64,000 bases of DNA from the NCBI GenBank assembly GCA_030142905.1, contig JASJOG010000158.1:186001-250000 (forward strand), read 5' to 3'. This DNA comes from Heliopora coerulea. Taxonomy: Eukaryota > Cnidaria > Anthozoa > Scleralcyonacea > Helioporidae. The notes below the pieces were generated by a model, which worked only from the letters and a program-made list of their open reading frames with translations, was not told the origin of the DNA and did not search any database. The translations under genes were made by a program, and so were the position numbers. Shown here one piece after another: positions 12,667 to 25,500 of the stretch (within the stretch, counting starts at the first letter, position 1; every line of letters begins with the position of its first letter).

Positions 12667-13487
12667 GGAAAACGCTTATAAACAAAATATTTCGAAAATT
12701 ATTCGATCTGCCGAACGTCGTGACTGTGAAGTTGTCCTCCATCTGGGTTACACCTGTTAAGATTTTTTAAGTCTTTGCATGGTCAGAAAGATGATTACAG
12801 TGGCGAAGCTAGCGGTCATGCTGGTCATGCTGAGCATGACCAAAAACATTCCAGAGTTAAGAATTTTTTTACATGCTTGAAAATGGAAGTTTGCTTCGAA
12901 TTTTTTTTAAAAAATCGAATGCGGCGTTAGTGAATTATGCGGTGAGTTACGTGCAATAGTGACGTGTGGCAAGTTATGCTCATCTCAGATAGCAGGACCT
13001 GGCCGAAATTTGTGCGTCATTGGATTGGCCAAAGTATCCCTTGCGCATGCGTACCTTGCCAGTTTTGGGCTTCAGGTCATGCTGATTTCCAACAGCCCGA
13101 CTCTTGTTATTTAAAATTCAGTAGCAATGCTAACAGCGATCAAATAGCGAATATGGATCAGAGTCAACCATGCTGATCTTCAGAACGACTGGGGCGTCAT
13201 ATCTCAGCTTCTGAGGGAGTCTTTTTCTGCAAGAAATGTGAGCGAGCAGAAAGTTATCGTTGGTTGAAGACCTATGCCGACCCTCACGATCAAGACGAGG
13301 AACATGATGTTCCAAGAGGTTTGGTATACGAAGAAGGATTGGCTTTGTGCTAGTGAAGACAAGAAGCGTCTCTTTTGCTGGTCTTAGTTGCTCTTTCGAC
13401 CTGGAGTTTCACAACATCTTGCTGTATAAAGTGTCAGTTTCCCCATGGCATTTCAAGTTTGTGAAGGACTTTCTGTATCATCTGGAA

Positions 13488-14693
13488 TATTATAATAATA
13501 ATAATAATAATAATAATAAATTCTTTATTTATACTGTTAAAAAAAAAAATCCTATCAGCATAAAAGCTGGTATTAACGGGAGAACAGTGGTAATAAAACA
13601 TAAATTAACTATGTAACAATATTGAAAAATATTGATAAAAATAATCTAAATTAATCTATAAACTACAAATATGGGAATCTTTATCACTATCTAAAAGATA
13701 CGTGTAAATAGAACGTTTAAAAGTAGTAATAGAAGTCATTTTTCTGATATATCTAGGCAGAGAATTCCAGTCCTTTGCACCGGAGTACGCAAACATCGTT
13801 TGCCCCAACTTAGTTTTAACTTTTGGTAAATCTAATAACGTTTCATCCCTGAGTTCTCAGTTTTTCACACTACTACGGAATTTAAAAACATCTAATAATT
13901 GTTCAGGACAATTTAAATTATTTAAAATTTTAAAAATTAGTACATATCTAAAAAATCTTCTCCTATTAAACAAAGTTAAGAGATTTAAAACATTGCGCAT
14001 TTCCTGAGTACACTTTTTCTTTCCTTCTTTCAAAATAATTCTCATCGCTCGATTTTGAACCAGTTCAACTTGTCTTGTTAAGGTCGAGCCACAGTCATGC
14101 CATACGATTGAACAATAATCTAAGATTGGTAAAATGGTTTGCTTGTAGATCCTACATAAAACAGGCTTGGGAAGAAATGCAGAGATCCTATTTAATAAAC
14201 TAAGTCTTGAATGTGTCCTTCGACATATTATCGTAATATGTGATTCCCACGACAAACAGTTACTAACACGAAGACCTAGGTAATCGAATGAATCAACTTG
14301 TTCTACAGTCTCATCACTAAGTCGAACTTCAAGCTTTCCAGCTTTCTTTATGGCGGATTTTGACCCAATTAGAAGCGACTTGGTTTTCTTGACATTGGCT
14401 ATCATTCTGTTTTGTAGTAACCATTGGTCGACATTCATCAAATCTAAATTAATCTTCTCCTGTGCCAATGCCAAGTCCTTATTCGAATGGTGCCCTTCAG
14501 TATCATCCGCATATAAAAAAGGGTCACACTCCGTGAAGCTGTGAACAATCATGTTATAATATAAGCAGAATAGCGTCGGGCCCAATACCGATCCTTGAGG
14601 AACACCATTAGTTACATATTCAAGGTCAGATTGAGCGTTTTGATAAACGACATATTGCTGTCTATCTGTGAGGTAGGAAACAAACCATTACGC
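13488..14693 (-). mobile_element. 5'-truncated non-LTR retrotransposon, RT C-terminal part
   Basis: The minus strand encodes reverse-transcriptase palm motifs (NGVPQGSVLGP, then FLYADDT) and the region beyond, down to a stop near 13857. The 3' end carries AATAAAG and finishes in a TTA-type microsatellite (13488-13520 on the plus strand), typical of CR1/L2-like elements. The endonuclease and N-terminal RT are missing. It sits inside one unit of the 154-bp tandem repeat. The frame is open for about 240 codons, so it is fairly young but not autonomous. Confidence 0.8.
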
Positions 14694-14699
14694 ACTCAG

Positions 14700-15290
14700 G
14701 CATATCATTAATTTTTGATGTAGTTTATTATTGTATGATGATGTTTGCTGAATAAATAGACAAGTTGCTGTATGAAGTGTCAGTTTTACCATGGCATTTT
14801 CAAGTATGTGAAGAACATCCTGTATCATCTGCAATGTTATGACATTTATGCATTCAATCAGATCATTTTTAATGTTAATACATTACTATGATAAATATTT
14901 TGCTGATTAAATAGACAAGCTGCTGTATGAATTGTCAGTTTCACCATGACATTATCAAGTTTGTGAAGGACTTTCTGTATCATCTGGGATATTATGACAT
15001 TTATACAGTCAGATTATTATTGGTGTGGTTCATTATTATATGATAACCTTTTTGCTGATTATATGCACAAGTTGCTGTATGAAGAGTCAGTTTCACCATG
15101 ACATTATCAAGTTTGTAAAGGACTTTCTGTACCATCTGGAATATTATGATATTTATACATTCAGACAGATTATTATTGATAAGGCTCATTATTATATGAT
15201 GACTTTTTGCAGATTAAATAGACAAGTTGCTGTATGAAGTGTCAGAAGTATTCATTCAACGATTGTGTTTTTCCATGGCATTTTCAAGCT
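14700..15290. repeat. Tandem repeat, period 152-155 bp
   Basis: The anchor TGCTGTATGA recurs at 14766, 14921, 15073 and 15228. A fifth, split unit near 13420 shows that the retrotransposon inserted into the array. Units share CATGGCATTTTCAAG and CTTTCTGTATCATCTGGAAT. They are not conserved in a reading frame. Confidence 0.8.
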
Positions 15291-15863
15291 GTTCATTACT
15301 GTGATGACTTATTTGTACATCTGCATGCATAATGTAATGAATTCAGTGAAAAATCTTTACAAAGGAAAGAAAAGCTATTCACAGTGAAACTGAATGCAAT
15401 GAACAAATCCATGAAAGAAGACTTGAGGTGAACTCCGTGTAAAAAACCATTGAGGACTAATTCATTTAAGTATTTTTCAAGCATAATCATAGTAAATATT
15501 TTACACTTACAGTAAGTCTCCGCTTCTATGTTTAGTTGAACAGTAATGTTGGGCTAGATTTGCTCATCAGTCATGGCTATCAATGTTGGATTCACTCACA
15601 ACTTTGTCAGTGCTCCGTAAGTGTGGCAATAGTCTCTGACATAAGATAAAACAGCCCAAAGTATGTTGTACTTTGCTTACTTTCAGAATTCTTAAAAACT
15701 ATTCTCAAAATGCAGGAAGTGGCATTTCCGAGACTCCAGATTTCAGAATTTTCCGGGGGAGCATGCCCCCGGACCCCCTAGAAGAGGCTCGCGCCTTCGG
15801 CGTTCGCATTGCCTCTGAAGACACGATAGCATGACCAGTCATTTATGGTCAGCTTCGCCACTG

Positions 15864-16567
15864 GTCGGGGTAGGTCGTTATTTGTATTCGATGTGCTGGA
15901 TGGATTTTCATGTTTCCTAAGTATCATCTTGTTGTGTTTTGAAATGACTGATTTCATGTTTTCTGTAAAGCTGTAACTTACTCGTACCGTGTGTCTGTTG
16001 AATAGAGTGTCGAGTCTATTAGCTGGTGGGAAATGTTTGTCCATGAGTTTTAAGAAGTCGTGTGCGATGTTTGTTCTGACGTTTTTATTAAAAGGTGAGT
16101 TGTACCAAATGGTGTTGCGTTCGTCTTGGGTTGTTTGGTTTAGGGTTGTACGTTAGTTGCGTGTCGAAGTTGCTGTGTTTTAAAGCATCGTTATAAAGTG
16201 GGACAGTGGAGTCAAAAGCCTGTTTATCACATGATAGCGTGTTAATACGGTGGTTGATGGATAGTGGTAGTTGACGGATGATTGATGGTGGGTGGTTGGA
16301 TGAACAGTAAATGTAAAGTGGTTTGTCGTTTGGTATGGGGTAGGGTTTATAAGAGCCGTCAGTTAAGTTCAGTGTTAAGTCGAGGAAGTTAGTGAGTTGT
16401 TGGTCAACTTGAGCGGTAATTTTTAGGCCGAAGTCGTTGAATGTCTGTATGAGGTCCTTTCTAGCTTTGTCCCTTAGGTGACCAGACTTCGTCTGTATTA
16501 AGGCCAGTCCGTCGTCGCGGTAGAGTCCGATATTTTTCCCGAAACGTCCTTGTAAAGAATGTAGCAT
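15864..16567 (-). mobile_element. Penelope-like retroelement fragment (RT and linker)
   Basis: The minus strand encodes the RT active-site region (IGLYRDDGLAL), the thumb (FLDLTLNLTDGSYKPY, SSNHPPSIIRQLPLSI) and part of the linker (LMDKHFPPANRL-type). It stops abruptly at the hAT-like end at 15863. A short frameshift lies near 16120. Positions 15864-16482 are the inverted counterpart of 16574-17195. Confidence 0.8.
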
Positions 16568-18085
16568 GAAGACGCCTAAGCGACAAAGCTAGAAAGGACC
16601 TCATACAGACATTCAACGACTTCGGCCTAAAAATTACCGCACAAGTTAACCAACAACTCACTAACTTCCTCGACTTAACACTGAACTTAACTGACGGCAC
16701 TTATAAACCCTACCGCAAACCAAACGACAAACCACTTTACATTTACCGTTCATCCAACCACCCGCCATCAATCATCCGTCAACTACCACTATCCATCAAC
16801 CGCCTTATTAACACGCTATCATATGATAAACAGGCTTTTGACTGCATAGTCCCACTTTATAACGATGCCCTAAAACAAAGCAACTTCAACACGCAACTAA
16901 CGTACAACCCTATACCAAACAACCCAAGACGAAACAGACAACGCAACACCATTTGGTACAACTCACCTTTTAATAAAAACGTCAGAACGAACATCGCACA
17001 CGACTTCTTACAACTCATGGACAAACATTTCCCACCAGCTAATAGACTCGGCACTCTATTCAACCGACACACGATACAAGTAAGTTACAGCTGTACAGAA
17101 AACATGAAATCAGTCATTTCAAAACACAACAAGACAATACTTAGAAAACACGACAATCCATCCAGCACATCGAATACAAATAACGACCTAACCCGACCCT
17201 GCAACTGCCGTCAAGCCACCGAATGCGCCGTCAACGGAAAATGCCTAGAAAAAAGCGTTGTATACCAGGCCGTAGTGACGAGCGCCGATAGTCAAGAGAA
17301 ACACATTTACTTCGGTGTCACTGCCAACACCTTTAAGGAAAGATTCCGGAACCATAAAAAGTCATTTACCAACGTGAAGTATGCAAACGAGACGGAACTT
17401 TCTATGCTCGTGCGGAAACATAAAAGTGGCAAACGAGATTACAACATAAGGTAGATGAACGATCTTCAAGCTCGATACTCAGAAAATGATTTCTGAGCCC
17501 CAGACGGGGATCGAACCCGCAACCTTCTGATGACCGGTTAGACGCTCTAACCATTGAGCTACCGAGACTCAGATGGTGAGCTAAGGGGCAAATTCGATAT
17601 ATATGTGCGACCTAAGCGGAAGCCACTATATATTAATAATGATTGAAGCAGTTTGATGTTTGAGAAACGTGAGAGCTTGGATATATTAAAGTAGATGAAC
17701 GATCTTCAAGCTCGATACTGAATCTCGATACTGACTCTTCAAGCTCGATACTGAGTCTTGGTAGGTCAATGGTTAGAGCGTCTAACCGGTCATCAGAAGG
17801 TTGCGGGTTCGATCCCCGTCAGGGGCTCAGAAATCATTTTCTGAGTATCGAGCTTGAAGATCGTTCATCTACCTCAATATATCCAAGCTCTCACGTTTCT
17901 CAAACATCAATTACAACATAAAATGGTCACTCTTAAAACACGCTCCGGCTGTTAAAGGAAACTCCAGAAGATACAATCTCTGCCTAGAAGAAAAACTTTC
18001 TATAATGAAACGACGGGAGAAAGACTTGATAAACAGACGTTCAGAACTTTTCACCAAATGTGTTCACCTAACAAAACCTATAGCA
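16568..18085 (+). mobile_element. Penelope-like retroelement, 3' half with GIY-YIG endonuclease
   Basis: The plus strand encodes the RT thumb, a linker with a cysteine cluster (CNCRQATECAVNGKC) and a GIY-YIG nuclease-like domain (IYFGVTANTFKERFRNH). After DYNIR the reading frame is split by the fold-back element at 17450-17909. It resumes at 17910 (NIKWSLLKHAPAVKG) and ends at a stop near 18085. The N-terminal RT is missing. PLEs use an RT coupled to a GIY-YIG nuclease, and partial head-to-head copies such as this pair are common for them. Confidence 0.85.
17450..17909. mobile_element. tRNA-containing fold-back element with 12-bp duplication
   Basis: Flanked by identical ATTACAACATAA at 17438-17449 and 17910-17921, so the borders are exact. 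It starts GGTAGATGAACGATCTTCAA. Its arms hold a tRNA-like unit twice in opposite orientation: minus strand about 17487-17575 and plus strand about 17752-17828. The plus unit has an A box (TAGGTCAATGG), a B box (GGTTCGATCCC) and pairable acceptor strands. A 36-base tail after the right arm is the inverse of a segment in the middle (about 17649-17690). No ORF. The insertion interrupts a PLE coding frame. Confidence 0.85.
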
Positions 18086-18136
18086 TAGATCATATTTCAG
18101 TAGTGTTTATTGCGTGAATAATTAAACAATCTGTCA

Positions 18137-18180
18137 GTTGCCTGATGATCGCCAGAGCGCGTGAAACTCGGAGTAGCGAC
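18137..18180 (+). ncRNA. Hammerhead-ribozyme-like motif at the PLE 3' end
   Basis: The core elements are in order: CTGATGA (18142-18148), a short stem-loop, GAAA, the tiny ACTCGGAGT stem III, then TA and GCGAC, which pairs with GTTGC before the core (five pairs, one G-U). PLEs are known to carry hammerhead ribozymes with very short stem III. Stem II is weak here (CGC/GCG with a U-U mismatch), so activity is uncertain. The related copy at 25986-26029 has CTAATGA, which would break the core. Confidence 0.5.
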
Positions 18181-18385
18181 AGCTAAACATTTGTCTCTAT
18201 TTGTGTCATTTTCGCTCTACTGTAATGGTATCGAACGTTCTATAAATTCAAGTCACTTGTGCAGCTTTTCGGTTAAATTTTGTTGGATATATGTTGTGGT
18301 AACGACGGAGACTATCAATAAATTAACCACTCATTTCGCACAAACGTTTTCGCTTTTATTGAATCTCTTCAGGTGCTAACAAAAA

Positions 18386-21300
18386 TAATATATATATATA
18401 TATTTTCCTTAAACGAAAATTGGATGAAGCTACAGTCAAAATGGGAGAAGGATATTATTATTAATTAATTTTTAGTTGTTACTAGCAGTTCCTCGATTGC
18501 TTTGTCACTGACTGCGGATGAATGCCAAGTTGGGGAACGATTACACGATAGCTCCTTTGTGAGTGGTTAAGTTGAATTTTCAATTAAATTACTGAAAAGG
18601 TAAGTGGGTTTGGTTAAGAAATGAATGATGAGATATTCAGGTTTATGCCTGTCAAAATATCTAGATGCTGGGCTTAGTTCATGCGAAAAAACTAATGATT
18701 ACTTAATTGGATCCCACTTGATCAGAGGAAGTGGTGCGATCGAGAGATCAATGAAATAGCGTAAACAAATTGGCCCGCACTTTCCTACGGATGTCTGGTC
18801 AGCGTTCGTATACAGGAAAACTGACTTCAACGGCTATCCTGGATTATGCTACATTTTTAAAAAATAATTTTTGTAAATATTAGTATTTCTTTGAGCAATA
18901 CCAATAAATTTACGGAATTTTAATCCCCCTCAAGTTTACACGACACGTTGTCGCTGGCCAGACCCACATATAGACTCCGACATCCCAGGAATGTCCATCG
19001 AATTATTCAACCAAATACTGATATTCTGACATGGGGGTCATAGGAAGATTTAACTTTGGCTTGGCTGGCTATAAAACATTTTGTTCTTAAATGGTTTGCT
19101 GAGGATTTGTAATATGTTCTTTTATTACCAATTAGTCCATAAATCATGTTGCTTGTTGGTGTACAGGACTTCATTATTGATCACGTGATTCGTACTTGAT
19201 TCTCAAATCATTTCGTTTTACTTTATAATTGCAGAGTTCAGTTCGACCTCCCGGTACTGCGATTTATATTTCATATCCACCGCTTGATGTAAACATTAAA
19301 AGGTCAAGCAACACAGAGTTTGTTCATTTTGCTTAAAGCTGACACCGGAATTGGCGTTAGGATTGAAAGATAAGCACCATCCCAGCCAGTCGCTCTAATG
19401 ACTCGATTATGTTTCCTGTTTTTGTCAACAGCTTGGCCAAGGATGCACTGGAAGGTTGTACCCACTAAATTTCACAGAACTGGTCCAGTCATTTAGAGAA
19501 ATACTGCACAAAACGTAATAGAATATTTCGGGATCAGTCTCAGAGGGACTAAAATGCAGAATGTTTTTTAGTTGTCTTACCTCTAGGGCAATTTTTAGGG
19601 TAAAATTTTTAGGGCATTGACAATCCATAATCTCTGATCCGCACAAATGAAAACAAAACAATTACATTGGTAGGTGATATTGGATTGTGAACTCTGATTG
19701 CCTCATAGGAATCAGACCACTGTGTGCTTCGTTCATCAAGTCATCACTACAATCTGTTCTACAACAAATCTGATCAATTTGCCCATAGAATTCCATTCAT
19801 TTCAGAATATTCTTGGCACAGTCTTCTTTGAGTTACGATTTAAACCTGGGATAACTCTGACTCTAACATGAATCCACCAACTGATGGTTCTAAAAGATCA
19901 CTACGGATAAAGCCGCAGTCGCGCATTGATTCCAACTCTAAATTCGAATCCCTCACGTCACAGCACATTGGCCAACCTGGGCTTTGCAAACACGACTGAG
20001 GTGGTCATCGCACGCTACTTTAGTACACTTGTACAAGCAAACGTTTGCCGAACGCTCGCGTTTAATTTAAACAATTCATAAAATGAGAAGATTTTGTTCC
20101 GCTGGTGTCAATTAGATATAAGGAAACGGAGTTAGAAGTGTATATCTCACACTACCCAGAGACACACTGGTTTGTGTGCGACCTTACCAAATACTTTCCA
20201 ATCACAAACGTAAATTGAACTTTCAAAACATCACGCAGGAAAGTGATTTGCGAGCATAGCCGATAAAATTACTAGGGATTCAAATTTCATTAACTTTTTT
20301 AAACTTTGTCTTATGGACACCTATCATCCCACCCTAATATCTTTTCAGGAGTAAATAAACCAATTTTAAGTTGGAGCACCAAAGTACAGGGGCACTTTTG
20401 AACACGATAAGAGCATCCCAGAATATATACGATTTGATCAAGTTTTTTCACTGAGAAGAACGTGTTTCGTTAAAAGGAAATGACACTTTCCACGTTAGAA
20501 AAGCAAAGCCTCTAATGTTGTAAAGTTTCGATGTTCTTGTGCCTTTTCCTTCTTTGTTGTGTAAGTTTCCATCAGTATTCATGTTGATATCTGGAGGTTA
20601 TGCTTAGAAAAGGGTCAGCCGAAATAGCTAAACCTGAGCCAAATAAAACTGCAAATTATTACAAACCAATGTCCGTGTATGGAATTCGTTGACGCGAGCC
20701 CAACCAGAAAAGTTTACATAGAAGGTGAATGTCTCTGCGAGGGATGTAGTTTCTAAAGCAATTAACTTGAACCGCTAGCATTGGCGACCAAAAGCAAGCG
20801 AAACAATCCACAAAGATTTGAATCCCACACGAACTTGCTTCAAGCCAGTGCAACCAGATGCACGTCAGAACTTGCAGCGATTTCCATGCTGGCTTAATCT
20901 ACGACTTACCTTGATCAAGCTTCGACCATTTTGTATTCAGTAGCCCATTAGGTAGCTCAAATGTTATCCAGTCATCCAGGCCGCTATAACGAATTCTTTA
21001 GCAAAGTTCAAACGAAAGCGGAAGATATGGCCTAAGACAACCTTGAACCGCAAACATACGACAGCTTGCGAAACGTGCTGTCATAGTGAGCGAAGATTTT
21101 CAAATTAATGATTTGCCAAAATACTCAAGGTATTGAAAAGCGAGTAGTAGATTCATATTTTAGCAAAGTTTCACCTTAAATCCTCAAATTAAAGCCGCCA
21201 TAAACGTCTCAACGATTCTCCTGTCATAAGTATGCTTGTTAACTTACCTCTGTCACATGTTCTCTCTATAATCTGCTTCGATAAATGGATGAATGTTCCC

Positions 21301-22280
21301 AACTTGTAGGCTAATTAAAAGCTCATCCGCTTCGCTTCTAAAACAAAACTTCACTTCGAAAACTTACTTAACTTCGGCCTTCAAGTCTAACTTCTGCCTA
21401 TGGTCAAATGAACGGCGATAAAAACATGGGCTTAAGTTAAATGTTTACAGCTGGTAACTCAATACCTTACTACAATTATTTATCCTGTCGAGCCAAAATC
21501 TAATTAATTCACATTTCTTTACCTGTCAGTATAAACGGCGAGTGTCGTTTGACTAATCTATAACAAACAAACAAACTACGTTACGCCTATTGACCTTTGT
21601 TTTAACAATACGAACTTTTCTTTATCACAAAATAGCGTGCATCCGAAATAATTTTATCTGCTAACTTTTATCAAACTGTTTTGTGTTCGATGTTTTGACA
21701 GTTAAATCGCGACAGCCTCCCAGAGCTTGGGTCAAAAGTTCAAGAGGAAACGATAAAGCTTCTGTTATCAAGATGTAATTAAATGCGGTACGAATTTTTC
21801 AGAGTTTCATTTTCTATTTCTGCTGACGGGAGATGCAGCACCCCTTCACCACATTTTCTGAAGATTATGCAGACCTTGTTTATATGGCAGGTTGTCGACA
21901 GTATCACGGACACCCTCTGTTGAGAGTCAACTTTATCAACCTCCGCGAGTGAATACTTTGTATACTCTGTGCGTGCTGGTTTGTGTCTGGTACGAAGGGA
22001 GCCAAATACTTCATAATGTGATCTATATTTTACTAGATATTGACCAGTTGTAACTGGAATTCTGCAACCTGGGTGTTGGAACATTTTCCTGTAAACACAA
22101 AACCTCTTAGCAACGTTTTTTAACTTGCAGTTCTAAACTGATTTGTGCAGTTATAAGAAAACTGACTAGTTCTAAACTACGTAATTTTCTGCTTGTTTGT
22201 GCAAAAGATCATCGAATGGAAGCAGTAAAAGGATATTCGTAAAGCCTCATATAGCCTAAACCATACAAGTTAAACCAGTT
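18386..22280. other. Gene-poor region
   Basis: Starts after a short (TA)n run. No supported coding region apart from one weak exon candidate at 21775-22086. The minus-strand frames at 19425-19661 and 20659-20853 show no domain or conserved pattern. Confidence 0.5.
21775..22086 (-). CDS. Candidate exon, function unknown
   Basis: A minus-strand frame of about 100 codons preceded by a plausible acceptor (TGTTTACAG, then GAAAATGTTCC). It begins MFQHPGCRIPVTTG, contains several cysteines (TCHINKVCIIFRKCGEG) and ends at a TAA. The cysteine pattern suggests a secreted or extracellular segment, but I do not recognise a family. It could be a terminal exon or a chance frame. Confidence 0.25.
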
Positions 22281-22281
22281 A

Positions 22282-22284
22282 GTC

Positions 22285-22324
<40 letters not shown>
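22282..22324. repeat. (TA)n microsatellite
   Basis: About 20 TA dinucleotides. Similar runs occur at 18390-18402 and 26141-26180. Confidence 0.9.
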
Positions 22325-22327
<3 letters not shown>

Positions 22328-22361
22328 TTGACAAATACTTGAAGGAATTATCGAGTGCCTC

Positions 22362-22553
22362 TAAACCTCGACTTCTTAAGACCTAACTGGGATCTGCTGC
22401 GAAAATGCAACTTTTGGTCTTCCGGCTGGGAATCGAACCCGCGACCCCGCGAATCTAGTGCGATGCTCTGCCAACTGAGTTACGGAGGCCGTTGCCAAGA
22501 GCATGGCCACGAGTTCATTATTTATGAGGAAGGCACACCGATTCAGTGAAGAG
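22362..22553 (-). repeat. tRNA-derived SINE-like sequence
   Basis: The minus strand reads GCCTCCGTAACTCAGTTGGC, then GGGTTCGATTCCC, which are A- and B-box-like promoter elements spaced as in a tRNA. The acceptor and T stems do not pair properly, so this is a tRNA-derived head rather than a working gene. The hAT element at 22554-25744 inserted into its flank, splitting GTGAAGAGAATATTC. Confidence 0.6.
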
Positions 22554-25500
22554 CAGGGCCGTTCAGAGGGGGGGCAAAGGGGGCAATTTGCCCCGGGCCC
22601 CAGGCTCAAGGGGGCCCCAAAATGAAGAAGGAAGAAATAAATTAAAGATGTAATAAAATATATATTAGGAAACTTAAGCATGCAACGATTTTTACAACGG
22701 AAACGGGTGAGTAACGTCAGAAGAATGGATCGAAAATTCTGATTGGTCAAAAATTTATCTCCGGTCGCCTTTCCTGTTGTCAAAAACGTTGCGTTCGCTA
22801 TTGTTAAATGGCTACAGACACTGCAATTAATTACATAGTTGATAGTTCAAAAACATATGTAGATCAGCGCCAGTGTTTAGTTGCGCAATCAATATGTATG
22901 TAACGAGTTTTGTATGAAGTTAAATATAGTGAGTAATTAAATATAATGCGCGTAGGCATGACATAGCAAACGCTCCCTTCCGTAACGCCCCCCTTTTGCG
23001 TAATATGTATACAGTCTTGAATCTCGGTACGCTACATGTAAATCAAAATGGCGTCTTCTCGTTCTTATTTATCTGGTGCAGCCAAGCGTAAACAAAGGCA
23101 AATTCGTGATGAAAATGAAGCAAAATCTCTTAGAAGGCTAGAAGATCTAAGCTGGTACACCAAAATCCAGAGAGGTAATGAATCTCAGTCCCAAGAAGTT
23201 GAAATTAGCTGCGACGAAGTAGAAGGAGATGATACTACATCTACGAATGCAAATACCATTACTAATACTGACGCTGGTGAGACAATAGCCACACAAATAA
23301 CGTCGTCCGGTGCTGAAAGAACATTTGCACCTTTACTATCAAACGATCCTTCAAGTTGGATACGTTTAACTAAACAAGATACGGAGTATATTGCTAAAAT
23401 TGGCCGTAACGTCTTTCCCCAGAGATAGTTCTGGCCGTAACTTTCCTCAAAATATTTTTTGTCAAGAAATGCCAAATGGCGAAAAGGTAAAAAGAGATTG
23501 TTTGGTATGGAGTGCATCAAAACAAGGCCTCTTTTGCTTTCCATGCTGTCTGTTTCAAGAAATATCACAAAAAGAGAAGACCTCTGAAACATCCCTGCTG
23601 ACAAGGCCGGATGCAGGACATAAAGATAACTGGAGAAAATTGTACGAAAAAATTGATGCCCACCAACGAAGTTCGTCGCATTTCTTAAGTTACATTACGT
23701 GGAAAGAACTTGAAAAAAACCTACATAAAACAACTGGAATTGATCAGCAACTTCAATGGCAGTTACAAAACGAAATATCAAGATGGCGTGAAATATTTCG
23801 ATGTATATTGGACGTGGTATTATTTTTATCAGAGCGAAACCTTCCCTTTCGCGGTTCAACCACTGAATTAGGTAATCCAAATAATGGTCTATTTCTTGGA
23901 AACTTGGAATTGCTTAGCGGTCACAATCATATTTTAAAGTCACATCTGGATGAAGTAAAAAAACATCAAGAAAACAACAGCCGAATGCAAGCGCATTATC
24001 TATCGCCACGTTCACAAAACGAGTTTATTGAAGAATGTTCTAAAGTTGTTCTCAATGCTATTGTGGAAGAAGTTAAACAAGCAATGTACTACAGCATCAT
24101 TGTTGATGGTACTCCGGACGTTTCCCACACAGAACAAATAACATTCATCTTAAGATATGTAAATTTAAATGATGAAGTTTGGGAGATATGTGAAAGATTT
24201 TTGAGAATGGAAGATTGCGATAAAAAGAAAGGAAGGGATATTGCCGAGTTAATATGCAAAGTACTCAAAGAACATGATATTGAGTTTAAAAACTGTAGAG
24301 GTCAAGGATATGACAATGGTGCAAATATGGCTGGAGTTTACAATGGAGCTCAAGCAGCAATTCTGGAGAAAAATCCTCAAGCGTTATTTTCTCCTTGCAG
24401 TGCGCATAGTCTTAATCTATGTGGAGTGCATGCAGCAGAGTCGTCAGCTACTGTAAAAAGCTTCTTTGGAAACATTCAGAGGTTATACAATTTGTTCAGC
24501 TCTAGTCCTTCACGTTGGAAGATTTTGCAAGAGACTACTGGTATATCCCTACATAAATTATCTACTACTCGGAGTGCTAGGATAGAGGCAGTCAAGCCCT
24601 TAGTAAAGAGGCCAAGAGAAATTTTGGATGCATTAAAAAGATTGAAAGATCATGATTTGCCTGGTGAAGTGTCTGATGATGTCGATAACCTAATCCAATG
24701 GTTGCAATCACTTGAGTTTGTCTTACTTATAACCTTTTCGTTTAAGGTATTACAGACTATAAATGATGTTAGTGTTTTGCTTCAAGCTTTTAAGATCACC
24801 ATTGATGAAGAATTGCATTTGATTGAGTCACTGCAAGACGATTTAAAACGCATGAGGGAATCTTGGAGCGTGATCTGTAAGGAATCAAAGGTTGTTGCTT
24901 CTTCTCTTGGTTTAAGTGAGTATTTTAAAGAAACAAGGCGGACAGTTCCCAGACGATTTCCCGATGAGCCCAGAGATAGTGAACATGAACAGCACAACGA
25001 TGAAAGGGAATTCGAAATCAATGTGTTTAATGTTGCTTTGGATAGAGTAATTTGCGAGATAGCATGCAGATTTGAAAAAACTAAACAAGTAAACGACTTG
25101 TTTTCCTTTTTATGGAATTGCTCTGAAGTCCCCAAAACAGGCGGCGAAGCAGCAGGAAAAACAATGGAAATTCGTTGCAAAGATCTTTCAAATTTTTTAT
25201 CCATGTGATTTAAATGAAAAAGAACTTCTGGAAGAGATGCGCCATGTGAATAGGTTGAAGCAAAGCAATATTTTAGGTGGAAAACCATCGTCTATTGCGT
25301 TATTGAATAAGATATATGAGAAAGGTCTTCAGACAATTCTTCCCCAAATTTGTGTTGCTCTACGGTTATTTATAAGCATACCTGTATCTGTTTCATCAGG
25401 AGAAAGATCTTTTAGTAAACTTGGTATAGTTAAGAACTGTCGAAGATCCACAATGGGGCAAGAACGCATGTCAAGTCTAATCATGCTGTCATGTGAGCGT

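Larger units (their letters stand above)
12798..15863. mobile_element. hAT-like element with tandem repeats
   Basis: The left end CAGTGGCGAAGCT and the right end AGCTTCGCCACTG form a 13-bp terminal inverted repeat of the CAGTGGCG type common in hAT elements. A GC-rich stretch near 15757-15778 (GGAGCATGCCCCCGG) is also typical of such ends. There is no matching 8-bp duplication (GATGATTA left, GTCGGGGT right), so the two ends may belong to different copies or an end was rearranged. It abuts a Penelope-like fragment on the right. No transposase is recognised inside. Confidence 0.5.

Noticed and set aside
13130..13616. Short ORFs as hAT transposase N-terminus
   Set aside because: No zinc finger or catalytic motif; one of them reads into a TAA microsatellite.
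17752..17828. A functional tRNA gene
   Set aside because: A and B boxes are good, but the anticodon stem has a mismatch and position 33 is not T, and the unit occurs in both arms of a mobile fold-back element. Treated as tRNA-like.
22420..22495. A tRNA gene on the minus strand
   Set aside because: The acceptor and T stems do not pair; it looks like a SINE head.
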